Origin: Acidobacteriota bacterium
GTDB lineage: Bacteria; Acidobacteriota; Vicinamibacteria; Fen-336
Assembly (NCBI GenBank): GCA_011526565.1
Contig: WYBL01000020.1
Location: 1 to 64,000 of the forward strand
Length of the DNA: 64,000 bases
Direction of reading: 5' to 3'
Part shown: one piece after another, positions 47,298 to 58,794 of the stretch
Layout: every line of letters begins with the position of its first letter
Position numbering within the stretch: position 1 is the first letter of the stretch
Made by a program: the position numbers and the translations under genes
Notes under the pieces: generated by a model
The model's database searches: none
Seen by the model: the letters and a program-made list of their open reading frames with translations, nothing else
Told to the model about the DNA's origin: nothing

Positions 47298-48344
47298 ATG
47301 CGCAACCCGTTCATCGCGGGCAGCTTCGTCCGCGCCGAGAACTTCTTCGGCCGCGACGCGCTGCTGCGCGAGATCCTCGACGGCCCGCGCAACAGCCTGT
47401 GGGTCGTGGGCGCGCGCCGGCTGGGCAAGACCAGCCTGCTCAAGCAGCTCGAGTACGTCGCCCAGGAGAGCTCGCAGAGCCCGTGGGTGCCGCTGTACTG
47501 GGACATCCAGGGCGCGGCCGACCCGCGCGGCCTCGCCGACCTGCTGATCGAGGCGGTCGAGGACAGCGAGCCGTTCCGCCGCGCGACGGGGGTCGTGGCC
47601 GACGACCTCGAGGGCGCGCCGGCCCACGAGATCCTCGCCATCCTGCTGCGCCGCGCGGTGCGCTCCGGCTGGCGCCTGCTGCTGCTGATCGACGAAGGCG
47701 AGGAGCTGATCACGGTCGCGGGTCACGATCCGGCCGTGCTGCCGCGACTGCGCCGCGTGCTGCAGAAAGGACCCGAGCTGCGCGCGGTCGTCACCTCGAC
47801 CCGGCGCCTCGCCCGGATCGACGAGGCCTCCCCGCTGGCCACGTCGCCGTTCCTCGCCGGCCTGATCCCGCCGCTCTACCTGACACCGCTCCAGCAGGAC
47901 GAGGCGCTGCGGCTGCTGGACCGCGGCGGCTTCGACGCCCGCGACGCCCGCGCGATCGCGGAGCGCACCGCCTGCCACCCGTTCCTGCTGCAGCTCATCG
48001 CCAGCCGCTTCTTCGAGAGCCGCGACCTGGCGGCGACCCTCGAGCAGGCCGCGGCGGACGAGATGCTGGCCAACTTCTTCCTCTCGGACGTCCACTCCAT
48101 GGAAGCGGCGGAGCGCGACCTGCTGCTGCGGATCGCCGCCGAGCCCGGCTGCGACCGCTCCGCGCTGGGGGCCGCTGCAGGCGTGGCCCCGGGCCGCGCG
48201 GACGAGGTGCTGCTGGCGCTGCGCATGCTCGGGTACCTGAGCGAGCGCGACGGCCGCTGGACGGTGGGCAACTGGTTCTTCGAGCGCTGGCTGCGCCGCA
48301 CCCCGGCCGCGGCCGGCGCTGCCGAGGCGGGAGGACGGCCATGA
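47298..48344 (+). CDS. Cytoplasmic AAA/STAND-like ATPase, paralogue of the preceding ATPase domain
   Basis: The 348-aa soluble protein has P-loop GARRLGKTSLL, Walker B LLLLIDEGEEL and a C-terminal winged-helix region (about 280-335). The start NPFIAGSFVRAENFFGRD mirrors NPYIAGAPVREPDMFYGRE in the previous protein, so the two ATPase domains are related and may form a hetero-oligomer. The stop overlaps the next start (ATGA). Confidence 0.83.
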   Translation: MRNPFIAGSFVRAENFFGRDALLREILDGPRNSLWVVGARRLGKTSLLKQLEYVAQESSQSPWVPLYWDIQGAADPRGLADLLIEAVEDSEPFRRATGVVADDLEGAPAHEILAILLRRAVRSGWRLLLLIDEGEELITVAGHDPAVLPRLRRVLQKGPELRAVVTSTRRLARIDEASPLATSPFLAGLIPPLYLTPLQQDEALRLLDRGGFDARDARAIAERTACHPFLLQLIASRFFESRDLAATLEQAAADEMLANFFLSDVHSMEAAERDLLLRIAAEPGCDRSALGAAAGVAPGRADEVLLALRMLGYLSERDGRWTVGNWFFERWLRRTPAAAGAAEAGGRP

Positions 48345-48601
48345 TCATGGGCGTCAACCGGGTCGTGCCCCACGACGGGCGCGAGTACCACGTCCAGGTC
48401 GAGGACCTCGGCGAAGCCCAGGCCGCGTTCGAGGTCCGCGTCTACGTCGCCGGCACCGTGCTGTGGCGCAAGCGGGTCGCCTATGCCGACGTGCTGGCGA
48501 AGGGTCTCCCCCGCCTGGAGCAGGAAGAGGCGCTGCGCGCGCTGATGGAGAAGACGCTGCAGACCGTGCAGGCCGCGATCGTCAAGGGCAAGCTGGCCTG
48601 A
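48341..48601 (+). CDS. Small protein of the actin/AAA operon, unknown function
   Basis: The protein is 86 aa, with no recognised family. The first half looks beta-rich (GREYHVQVEDLG, FEVRVYVAGTVLWRKRV), the second helical (QEEALRALMEKTLQTVQ). The ATG overlaps the previous TGA, so it is translationally coupled to the ATPase and is probably a dedicated partner. Confidence 0.72.
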   Translation: MIMGVNRVVPHDGREYHVQVEDLGEAQAAFEVRVYVAGTVLWRKRVAYADVLAKGLPRLEQEEALRALMEKTLQTVQAAIVKGKLA

Positions 48602-48636
48602 TCAGCCCCCTGCGCAGCCTGGTTGCGTTCGGGGCC

Positions 48637-49350
48637 GTGATCGCCTGGCTCGGCGCCGTGCTGCTGCCCTCGATCCTGGGGCTCGCCGTCGTCACCCGGT
48701 GGACGCGGCCCGCCACGCGCTTGCGCTGGGTCTCGAGCTGGGCGCGGGTGGGCTCGGCGGGCGCGATGGCGCTGGTGCGCCTGGGTGGCGCCCGCTCACG
48801 CAGCCAGGGGTCGGTGCGTACGGACGCGCCGGGCATCGTCGTGATGAATCACCAGTCGGTGCTCGACGTGCTGGTCCTGATCCTGATGACGGGCCCGCTG
48901 GTACCGGCCTTCGTGGCCCGCCAGCGCTACACGCGGGCGCCCGTGATCGGCACAGGTCTCCGGCTCGCCGACTGCCCGATCGTCGATCCGCAGCGCGATC
49001 GCGCGAGTGCCGTCGAGGGCTTGCGCGCCGCCATGGACCGCGACCGCACCTTCGCGATCTTCCCCGAGGGACACCGCTCTCCCGACGGCAGCCTGCAGCG
49101 GTTCCGTACCGCCGGGCTGCTCGCCATGCTCGGGGCGCGCCGGGTGCCCGTGTTCCTCGTCGCGACCGACGGCTTCCAGTCGGCGCGCACGTTGTTCGAC
49201 CTGGCCTTCGGCCTCGGCGCCGTGGACGGGCGCACGGAGCTGCTCGGGCGCTTCGAGCCGCCGGAGGTCGCCGCAGAACTGCCCGGGTTCGTGCAGCGGC
49301 TCGAGGTGGAACTCGACGCTGGCCTGCGGCGGCTTCGCACCCGGTCCTGA
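48637..49350 (+). CDS. PlsC-like 1-acylglycerol-3-phosphate acyltransferase
   Basis: The protein shows the acyltransferase motifs NHQSVLD (H-x4-D) and FPEGHRS (block III), with an N-terminal membrane helix. It would acylate lysophosphatidic acid or a related lipid at the membrane. The GTG at 48637 is the first ordinary start after the previous gene. A CTG at 48598 overlapping the preceding TGA would give 13 more residues and keep the operon pattern of coupled starts. The gene probably belongs to the actin/AAA operon by spacing. Confidence 0.83.
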   Translation: MIAWLGAVLLPSILGLAVVTRWTRPATRLRWVSSWARVGSAGAMALVRLGGARSRSQGSVRTDAPGIVVMNHQSVLDVLVLILMTGPLVPAFVARQRYTRAPVIGTGLRLADCPIVDPQRDRASAVEGLRAAMDRDRTFAIFPEGHRSPDGSLQRFRTAGLLAMLGARRVPVFLVATDGFQSARTLFDLAFGLGAVDGRTELLGRFEPPEVAAELPGFVQRLEVELDAGLRRLRTRS

Positions 49351-49354
49351 GCGC

Positions 49355-50848
49355 TCAGCGCCCGCCCTTGGGGAAGTGGGCGGCCTGGCAATCCGGGCAG
49401 ATGCCGTGGGTGATGCGGGCGTCCGTGTGAGCCTCGACGTAGGCCTCGAGCCGGCTCCAGGTCCCCTCGGCTTCGCGCACCTGCTGGTGGCACCAGCCGC
49501 ACAGCGGCAGCATCCCGCTCAGGGTCTTGACCCGCGCCAGCGCGGCTTCCAGGTCGGCGGCCTGGCGGCGCAGGCGCGCTTCCGCGTCGCGCTTCAGGCG
49601 ATAGCGGTTGACGCCGAGAGCGATCAACCCGACCAGCAGCGTCACGCCCGCGAGCGCCAGGTTGCGCTCGCCGGTGCGGCGGCGGGCGGATTCCTCCTGC
49701 TCCTTCGCCAGCCGGGTGGCGCGGTCGGCTCGATTCGCCGCCGAGCGGATCTCGAGCAGGGCCCGCGCCTCGCGCTGCTGCGCCTCCAGCCGCAGTCGCC
49801 GCCAGCGCTCCTGCACCTCCACCTGGCGCGTCAGGGCCGCCTCCCGCGCCCGGACGTCGCCGCGCGCTGCGTGAGCCGCGGCGAGCCCGGCCATCACGTC
49901 CGCCTGGAGCTGCGGTTCAGCCAGCCGATCGGCGATCTCGCGGGCGCGCTCGAGGGCGCTCACTGCCTCGCCCGGGCGATCCAGGTGCAGCAGGACGCGG
50001 CCGAGCCCCACCAGCGTCTCGGCCTCGCCATGGGGGTTCGGCGGGTCGCGGCGCAGTTCGAGGGAGGCCTGCAACGCAGCGAGCGCGTCGGGCAGCCGAC
50101 GGAGTTCGGCCAGCGCGAGGCCGCGCGACTTGAGGGCGGCGGAGACGGCGCGCCGGTTGCCCACCGCCCGCCACTCGGCCTCGGCGCTCTCGAACGCGGC
50201 GAGCGCGGGCTCGGGGGCGCCGGAGGCGAGCAGCGCCTCGCCCAGGTTGTGGAAGGAGTAGCCGGCCCCGTCGCGGTCGCCCATCTCGCGCTTGAGGGCG
50301 AGCGAGCGCTCGTGGTTCTCGATCGCCTGCGGATGGTCCGCCAGGCGGCGATAGGAGTTGCCGAGGTTGTTCAGGCTCTGGGCGAGGCCGCGCCGGTCGC
50401 CGACCTGCTCGAACAGGCGCTGTTCCTCGAGCGCATGGTGGAGAGCCGCCGCCAGGTCGTCGCGCGAGCCGGCGAGCACGCCGAGCGCGTTGTGCGCCCG
50501 CGCCGCGAGCGCCACTTCGCCGTGTTCGGTGGCCAGCATCAGCGCCCGCTCGCCGGCCGTCCGCGCCCGCACGTACTCGCCGCGCGCCCGGCGCGCGAGG
50601 CACAACGCGACCTGGGCGTAGCCCTCCTCCACGGGACGGGCCTGGGCTACCGCCTCCTGGATGGCTGCCTCCGCAGCGGCAAGGGCCTGGTCGGAGCCGG
50701 AGTCGGCCAGTTCGAGGGCCCGCTCCACGGCCGGCGACCCGTGTTCGTCGCCGCCAGCACCGGGCCCCGGCGCGCCGTGCAGGGTTCCCGCGCAGGCCCC
50801 CAGCAGCCCCGCGCACCCCAGGACGGCCACGGCCCATCTGATTACCAA
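49355..50848 (-). CDS. TPR lipoprotein with membrane helix and Cys-rich CxxCH...HGICPDC tail
   Basis: The 497-aa protein begins with a lipoprotein-like signal (GLLGAC). It has many TPR repeats (about 40-330), a coiled coil, a second membrane helix (about 397-415) and a C-terminal module. The tail reads LCGWCHQQ, then WSRLEAYVEAHTD and HGICPDC, a four-Cys arrangement also found at the ends of many bacterial sensor and response-regulator proteins, probably metal binding. The TTG start at 50848 is supported by GGGGAG 6 nt upstream. No catalytic domain is seen, so it may be a sensor scaffold. Confidence 0.82.
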   Translation of the reverse strand: MVIRWAVAVLGCAGLLGACAGTLHGAPGPGAGGDEHGSPAVERALELADSGSDQALAAAEAAIQEAVAQARPVEEGYAQVALCLARRARGEYVRARTAGERALMLATEHGEVALAARAHNALGVLAGSRDDLAAALHHALEEQRLFEQVGDRRGLAQSLNNLGNSYRRLADHPQAIENHERSLALKREMGDRDGAGYSFHNLGEALLASGAPEPALAAFESAEAEWRAVGNRRAVSAALKSRGLALAELRRLPDALAALQASLELRRDPPNPHGEAETLVGLGRVLLHLDRPGEAVSALERAREIADRLAEPQLQADVMAGLAAAHAARGDVRAREAALTRQVEVQERWRRLRLEAQQREARALLEIRSAANRADRATRLAKEQEESARRRTGERNLALAGVTLLVGLIALGVNRYRLKRDAEARLRRQAADLEAALARVKTLSGMLPLCGWCHQQVREAEGTWSRLEAYVEAHTDARITHGICPDCQAAHFPKGGR

Positions 50849-50901
50849 GTCGATCTCCCCGCCGGGCGGGTGGAGGGCCCCGCGGCGAACGTCCTGTCGG
50901 A

Positions 50902-52356
<1,455 letters not shown>

Positions 52357-52466
52357 AACGGGAAATTATCCCTCTCCTTGCGGTTCACGGCAAACCCCGC
52401 ACGTGGACGCCCCGCGTCCGGGGGCATAACATTGACGTTTTCGCTGGCGGGAACGGCAACCAGAAG

Positions 52467-54569
<2,103 letters not shown>

Positions 54570-54576
54570 AGCCGCT

Positions 54577-55329
54577 TCAGCCGCGCCGCTCGCGCTCCAG
54601 CAGCTTCGCGAACTTGAGGAACGTGTAGAGCGCGTTGAGCAGGCTGATCGCGAGGCCCGCGCGGCCGAGCCGGAAGCCGCCGCGCAGCGCGTAGTTGCGG
54701 AACAGGTTCCAGGCCGGCGTGGCCCACAGCCGGAACCACGTGGCGCGCACGCCGCGCTCCCAGGCGTCCTCCGCCCACAGCGACGTGTAGCGGTCGATCC
54801 GCCGCAGGTGGTCGGACACGCCGGCGTAGGGGCGGTGCAACAACTCGCCGCGCAGGCGGCCGACCTCGCCCGCGGTCTTCACCGACTCGTGGACGCGGCC
54901 GCCCTCCCACCCTGCGCGCCGGCGGTCGAACAGCCGGACCTGCGGGTCGGGGTACCAGTCGGTCGCCCGCACGAAGCGGCCGAGGTAGAACGCGACCCGC
55001 GGCATCGCGTAGGCCGCACAGGCCGGCTCGCCGCCCAGCAGCCCGCGCAGCTCGGCTCCCAGCTCTTCGCCGACCTCCTCGTCCGCGTCCACGGCCAGCA
55101 CCCAGTCGTGCCGGGCCTCGGCCGTGGCCAGGCGGCGCTGCTCGGTGAACCCGGGAAACGGCGCGTTCACGATGACGCGGGCGCCACAGGCCGCGGCGAT
55201 CTCGCGGGTGCGGTCGGAGGAGCCGGCGTCGACGACCAGCACCTCGTCGCAGAAGGCGACGCTACGCAGCGCCCGCTCGATCCGCGCCTCCTCGTCCAGC
55301 GCGATCAGCACCGCCGAGACAGGCGGCAA
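54577..55329 (-). CDS. Glycosyltransferase family 2
   Basis: The 250-aa GT-A protein has SAVLIALDEEARIERALRS, VVDAGSSDRT and AVDADEEV (the DxD-like site). It also contains WYPDPQVRLFDRR, typical of WaaE/KdtX-like LPS-core transferases. A C-terminal hydrophobic region may touch the membrane. The start is probably TTG 55329; a GTG five codons in is possible but would cut the first beta strand. Only 3 bp separate it from the CNB gene upstream on the same strand. Confidence 0.87.
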   Translation of the reverse strand: MPPVSAVLIALDEEARIERALRSVAFCDEVLVVDAGSSDRTREIAAACGARVIVNAPFPGFTEQRRLATAEARHDWVLAVDADEEVGEELGAELRGLLGGEPACAAYAMPRVAFYLGRFVRATDWYPDPQVRLFDRRRAGWEGGRVHESVKTAGEVGRLRGELLHRPYAGVSDHLRRIDRYTSLWAEDAWERGVRATWFRLWATPAWNLFRNYALRGGFRLGRAGLAISLLNALYTFLKFAKLLERERRG

Positions 55330-55332
55330 CGG

Positions 55333-55935
55333 CTACAGCCCGGCGCGGTCCCGCGCTGTCTTGCGGGCGAGGTCGCGGATCAGGTCGAGCGCGTTCGCCT
55401 CGTCCGAGCCCAGGTCGTCGACCGCTTCCAGCTCGTCGATCGAGGCCACCTCGGGCTCCGGCCCGGCGGGCTCCTCGAGGTCGGCGGCGAACGCCCGGAT
55501 CGGCTCCAGGTCGGCGAGCGCGCCGCGGAAGCGCTGGGCGACCAGCTCGGCGAGCGCCACCGTCACCTTTGCGAACAGCAGCGGCGCGGCATCGACCAGG
55601 CCGAGCAGCTTCTCGCGCGACAGGTGGCGGAGGCGGGAGTCGGAAACCGCGCGCACGTCGTGGGTGCGCGGCAGGCCGTCGACGAAGCCGACCTCGCCGA
55701 CGACGCCGCCGGGGCCGATCCGCGCCAGCACGATCCCGAGCCCGGAGTCGACGACCTCGACCTCGCCGGTCTCGACGAGCACCAGGTTGGCGGCCGGGTC
55801 GCCGCGGTGGAGCACCGTCTCCCCCGCCTTGACGGACCACTCTCCCATCAGCGCCGTCAGGCGCGTCAGTTCGGCGTCGTCCAGGTAGGCGACCAGTTCG
55901 CCCGTCCTCGCTTCCGGCCACCAGTTTCCGGGCAT
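55333..55935 (-). CDS. Cyclic nucleotide-binding (Crp-like) domain protein without DNA-binding domain
   Basis: The 200-aa protein has one CNB domain (about 12-125): VKAGETVLHRGDPAANLVLV and GGVVGEVGFVDGLPRTHDV. An acidic tail with LEEPAGPEPEVASIDEL follows. No helix-turn-helix is seen, so it is not a Crp-type transcription factor. It may regulate a partner protein by binding a nucleotide. It lies between a hydrolase and a glycosyltransferase gene in a likely three-gene operon. Confidence 0.85.
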   Translation of the reverse strand: MPGNWWPEARTGELVAYLDDAELTRLTALMGEWSVKAGETVLHRGDPAANLVLVETGEVEVVDSGLGIVLARIGPGGVVGEVGFVDGLPRTHDVRAVSDSRLRHLSREKLLGLVDAAPLLFAKVTVALAELVAQRFRGALADLEPIRAFAADLEEPAGPEPEVASIDELEAVDDLGSDEANALDLIRDLARKTARDRAGL

Positions 55936-55945
55936 CGGGCGAATC

Positions 55946-56608
55946 CTACCCTTTCGTCTCGATCCGGCCCACCCACTCGAAGAGGGCCGCGAGCAGCTCG
56001 GCCTCGACCTGGGCCGGCGTGCGGCCCGAGCGCTTGAGCACGCCGAACGAGTGATCCACGCCCTCCAGCCGGCAGAGCGTGGCCCGCGGACCCAGGCGCG
56101 CGACGACCGCCTCGATCAGGTCGAAGCGGGCGAAGGCGTCGCGGGTGCCCTGCAGGAACAGCATCGGGGCGGCGATCGCCGGCAGGTGGGCGTCGCGGAG
56201 CTTGTCCTCCTGGCCCGGCGGGTGCAGCGGGTAGCCGAAGAACGCGAGGCCGTCGCAGGCCACGGCCTCCGCGGCGGCCATCGAGGCCATCCGGCCGCCC
56301 ATCGACTTGCCGCCCAGCACGAGCGTGCGCGGCGCCAGCCGCTCGCGAACCAGGCCGGCCACCGTGGCCACGGTGCGCACGAGCTTCGGCGCCGGGTCCG
56401 GCCGACCGCGACGGGCTTCGGAGTAGGGGAAGTTGAACAGCACGGCGGCGCGCCCGCCGGCGGCGATCGCCTCGGCGACGCGGACCAGGAACGCGGTGCG
56501 CCGGGTGCCGCCGGCGCCGGGTCCCAGCACCAGCGCGGTCGGGCCCGCCCCGTGCACGGAGGCGCTGCACGCCTCGCCGTCGATCTCGAACGTCCACTCG
56601 CTCGCCAC
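55946..56608 (-). CDS. Alpha/beta hydrolase (TEX30/KANL3-like)
   Basis: This is a 220-aa alpha/beta-hydrolase with the nucleophile elbow GGKSMGGRMAS, late Asp in LQGTRDAFA and His in GVDHSFGV. The oxyanion strand reads LVLGPGAGGTRR. It matches the family of small dienelactone-hydrolase-like proteins named after TEX30/KANL3; the substrate is unknown. The GTG at 56608 is the start. It is divergent from the ExeA-like gene. Confidence 0.85.
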   Translation of the reverse strand: MASEWTFEIDGEACSASVHGAGPTALVLGPGAGGTRRTAFLVRVAEAIAAGGRAAVLFNFPYSEARRGRPDPAPKLVRTVATVAGLVRERLAPRTLVLGGKSMGGRMASMAAAEAVACDGLAFFGYPLHPPGQEDKLRDAHLPAIAAPMLFLQGTRDAFARFDLIEAVVARLGPRATLCRLEGVDHSFGVLKRSGRTPAQVEAELLAALFEWVGRIETKG

Positions 56609-56630
56609 GCCGGGGTGTCTCCGGCCGCGA

Positions 56631-56639
56631 TGCTACACT
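56631..56639 (+). promoter_or_regulatory. Extended -10 (TGC-TACACT) before the ExeA-like gene
   Basis: The nine bases are identical to those before oleA. Transcription would begin at about 56646, which lies after the ATG at 56630 and so favours the TTG at 56660 as the true start. Confidence 0.5.
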
Positions 56640-56659
56640 CGCCGCGGCTGGAGCCCCTC

Positions 56660-58156
56660 TTGTACGAGTCCTGGTACGGCTTCGCCGAGAAGCCCTTCTC
56701 GCTGACCCCCGACCCGAAGTACCTGTACCTGTCTCCCAGGCACACGGAGGCGTTCGCCCACCTGCAGTTCGGCCACCGCGAGCGCGGCGGCTTCGTGGTG
56801 ATCACGGGCGAGGTCGGCACCGGCAAGACGACGCTGGCCCGCTACTTCCTCGGCCAGCTCGGCGCGGAAGCCGAGCACACGTCGACCGCGATGGTGCTCT
56901 ACCCCGCGGTCACCGCCGCGGAGCTGCTGCGCTCGATCCTCGACGACTTCCACCTGAGCGCCCGCAGCGAGTCGCTCAAGGACTGCGTCGACGCGCTGCA
57001 CCGTTTCCTGTTGCAGGAGCGCGCGGCGGGGCGACACGTGCTGCTGCTGATCGACGAGGCCCAGGACCTGGCACCCGAGGTGCTGGAGCAGGTGCGGCTC
57101 ATCTCCAATCTCGAGACCGACACCGAGAAGCTGCTGACCATCGTCCTGATGGGACAGTCCGAGTTCGCCGAGATGCTGTCGCGGCGCGAGCTGCGCCAGC
57201 TCGCCCAGCGCGTCACGGCGCGCTACCACCTGACCCCGCTCGACACCGTCGAGGTCGAGGACTACGTGCGGCACCGGCTGCAGGTCGCCGGCGGCGCCGG
57301 CAAGGTGGCGTTCACCCGCGACGCGCTGAAGGCGCTGCACCGGGCGACGGGCGGTGTGCCGCGCCTCGTCAACCTCGGCTGCGACCGCGCGCTGCTCGGG
57401 GGCTACGTCGCCGGCACCCGCACGATCGACGCGGAGCTGGTGCGCCGCGCGTGGCGCGAGGTCGGCGGCGAGGTGAAGCCCGCTCGCTCACCCTGGCTCG
57501 CGCCGCTGGCGGTCGCCGCGGGCATCGTGCTCGTCGCCGCCGTCGCGGGCACCTGGATCGCCCGCGGGAACCCGGCCGTGGCGACCGCGGTGCCGGCAGC
57601 GTCGACGTCCGCCGCGCCCGCGCCGGCCTTGCTCGAGCCGCTGCTGCGCGGCCTGCCCGGGGCGAGCTCGCAGAGCTCGGCGCTGGACGCGGTCGCGGCA
57701 CGCTGGCCGGCCGGCCCGCCGCTGCAGCGGGCCAGCTTCCGCAGCCACCTCGAGCAGATCCGCCGCTTCGATCTCCCGGTGGCGCTCGAGATGTTCCACC
57801 CCGCGCGCCGCGACACCTGCTGGGTGGGCCTGCTGGCGATCGAAGGCGACGTCGCGGTCGTCGCCGCGGGCGGCTCGCCGGTGCGCGTGCCGCTCGCCGA
57901 GCTCGATCGCCACTGGACCCGCCTCGCCACCTTCCTGTGGCGCGACGAGGCGGCCACGCCCGACGCCACCGCGCACGGGGCCCTCGCGCGGCTCGGCCTG
58001 CTCGCGGCCGGCGCCTCGCTGGCCGACGGCGTGGCCCGCTTCCAGGCCGAGCAGGGCCTGGCCGTGGACGGCGTGATCGGCAGCCGCACGCTGCTGGCGC
58101 TGGCAAGCCTCCGTCCCGGGCCGCGCCCGCGGCTCTCCACGGGAGGCGGCGCGTGA
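56660..58156 (+). CDS. ExeA/GspA-like AAA ATPase with peptidoglycan-binding domain
   Basis: The 498-aa protein begins YESWYGFAEKPFSLTPDPKY, the classical ExeA N-terminus. It has P-loop GEVGTGKTTLA, Walker B LLLIDEAQDL, a membrane helix (about 285-305) and a C-terminal peptidoglycan-binding domain (FQAEQGLAVDGVIGSRTL). ExeA with ExeB helps insert the type II secretion secretin through peptidoglycan. TTG 56660 is preferred over ATG 56630, because it has GGAG 6 nt upstream and the -10 box lies between them. The stop overlaps the GspB-like start (GTGA). Confidence 0.9.
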   Translation: MYESWYGFAEKPFSLTPDPKYLYLSPRHTEAFAHLQFGHRERGGFVVITGEVGTGKTTLARYFLGQLGAEAEHTSTAMVLYPAVTAAELLRSILDDFHLSARSESLKDCVDALHRFLLQERAAGRHVLLLIDEAQDLAPEVLEQVRLISNLETDTEKLLTIVLMGQSEFAEMLSRRELRQLAQRVTARYHLTPLDTVEVEDYVRHRLQVAGGAGKVAFTRDALKALHRATGGVPRLVNLGCDRALLGGYVAGTRTIDAELVRRAWREVGGEVKPARSPWLAPLAVAAGIVLVAAVAGTWIARGNPAVATAVPAASTSAAPAPALLEPLLRGLPGASSQSSALDAVAARWPAGPPLQRASFRSHLEQIRRFDLPVALEMFHPARRDTCWVGLLAIEGDVAVVAAGGSPVRVPLAELDRHWTRLATFLWRDEAATPDATAHGALARLGLLAAGASLADGVARFQAEQGLAVDGVIGSRTLLALASLRPGPRPRLSTGGGA

Positions 58157-58794
58157 GCCTGATCCTCGAGGCCCTGCGCAAGCTCGAGCGCGAGAGGCAG
58201 GCGGCGGCACGGCCGGGCTTCGTCGTCGTGCCGGCGGCGCAGTGGGAGCCGGGGCGCTCGCGGCTGGGGCCGTTGCTCGGCGTGGTCTTCGTCGCCGCCG
58301 TCTTCGGCGCGCTGGGCATCGGCCTCTACATGGGCGCCGCGCGCACCGCCCGAGTGCGCCAACAGGTGGCGACGGTCGCGACGCCCGCACCGGCCGTCGC
58401 TCCGCTGCCGGCACCCGCAGCGCCAGCGCACCCGACGCCGCTCGCGGCCGTCGTCGACGCGGCCCCGGCAGTCCGCGTCACTCCCGCCCTGCCGGTCCCG
58501 GCTCACGTCGAAGCTCCGCTCGCGGACCCGGGGCCCGCGGTCACGCCGACGGCGTCGGCTGCCGCGGCGAGTTCCCCCGCAGCGAAGGAGCCCGCGGTCG
58601 CGAGTCCCGAGCGCCCTGAGCCTGCGTTCGTGCTGACCGCGATCGGCGCCCGCGACGGCCGGCCGGTGGCCGTGATCGACGACCGCCTGGTCGCCGAAGG
58701 CGACGAGCACGACGGCTGGAAGGTGCTGGCGATCGGCGCCGAGAGCGTCGAGATCCTGTACCGCGGCGAGCGCCGGGTGCTGCGCTTCCCGTGA
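58153..58794 (+). CDS. GspB/ExeB-like general secretion protein
   Basis: The 213-aa protein has the ExeB start SLILEALRKLERERQ, a membrane helix (about 38-58), a long Ala/Pro linker (about 70-150) and a C-terminal T2SSB domain (PVAVIDDRLVAEGDEHDGW, ESVEILYRGERRVLRF). It is the usual partner of ExeA. GTG start with overlap at both ends, so it is coupled to the ATPase and to the rlmN-like gene. No other type II secretion genes are in the window. Confidence 0.88.
   Translation: MSLILEALRKLERERQAAARPGFVVVPAAQWEPGRSRLGPLLGVVFVAAVFGALGIGLYMGAARTARVRQQVATVATPAPAVAPLPAPAAPAHPTPLAAVVDAAPAVRVTPALPVPAHVEAPLADPGPAVTPTASAAAASSPAAKEPAVASPERPEPAFVLTAIGARDGRPVAVIDDRLVAEGDEHDGWKVLAIGAESVEILYRGERRVLRFP

Noticed and set aside
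44538..48095. An 1185-codon minus-strand open frame
   Set aside because: Shadow of the AAA/TPR genes on the + strand, which have clear motifs; the antisense product has none.
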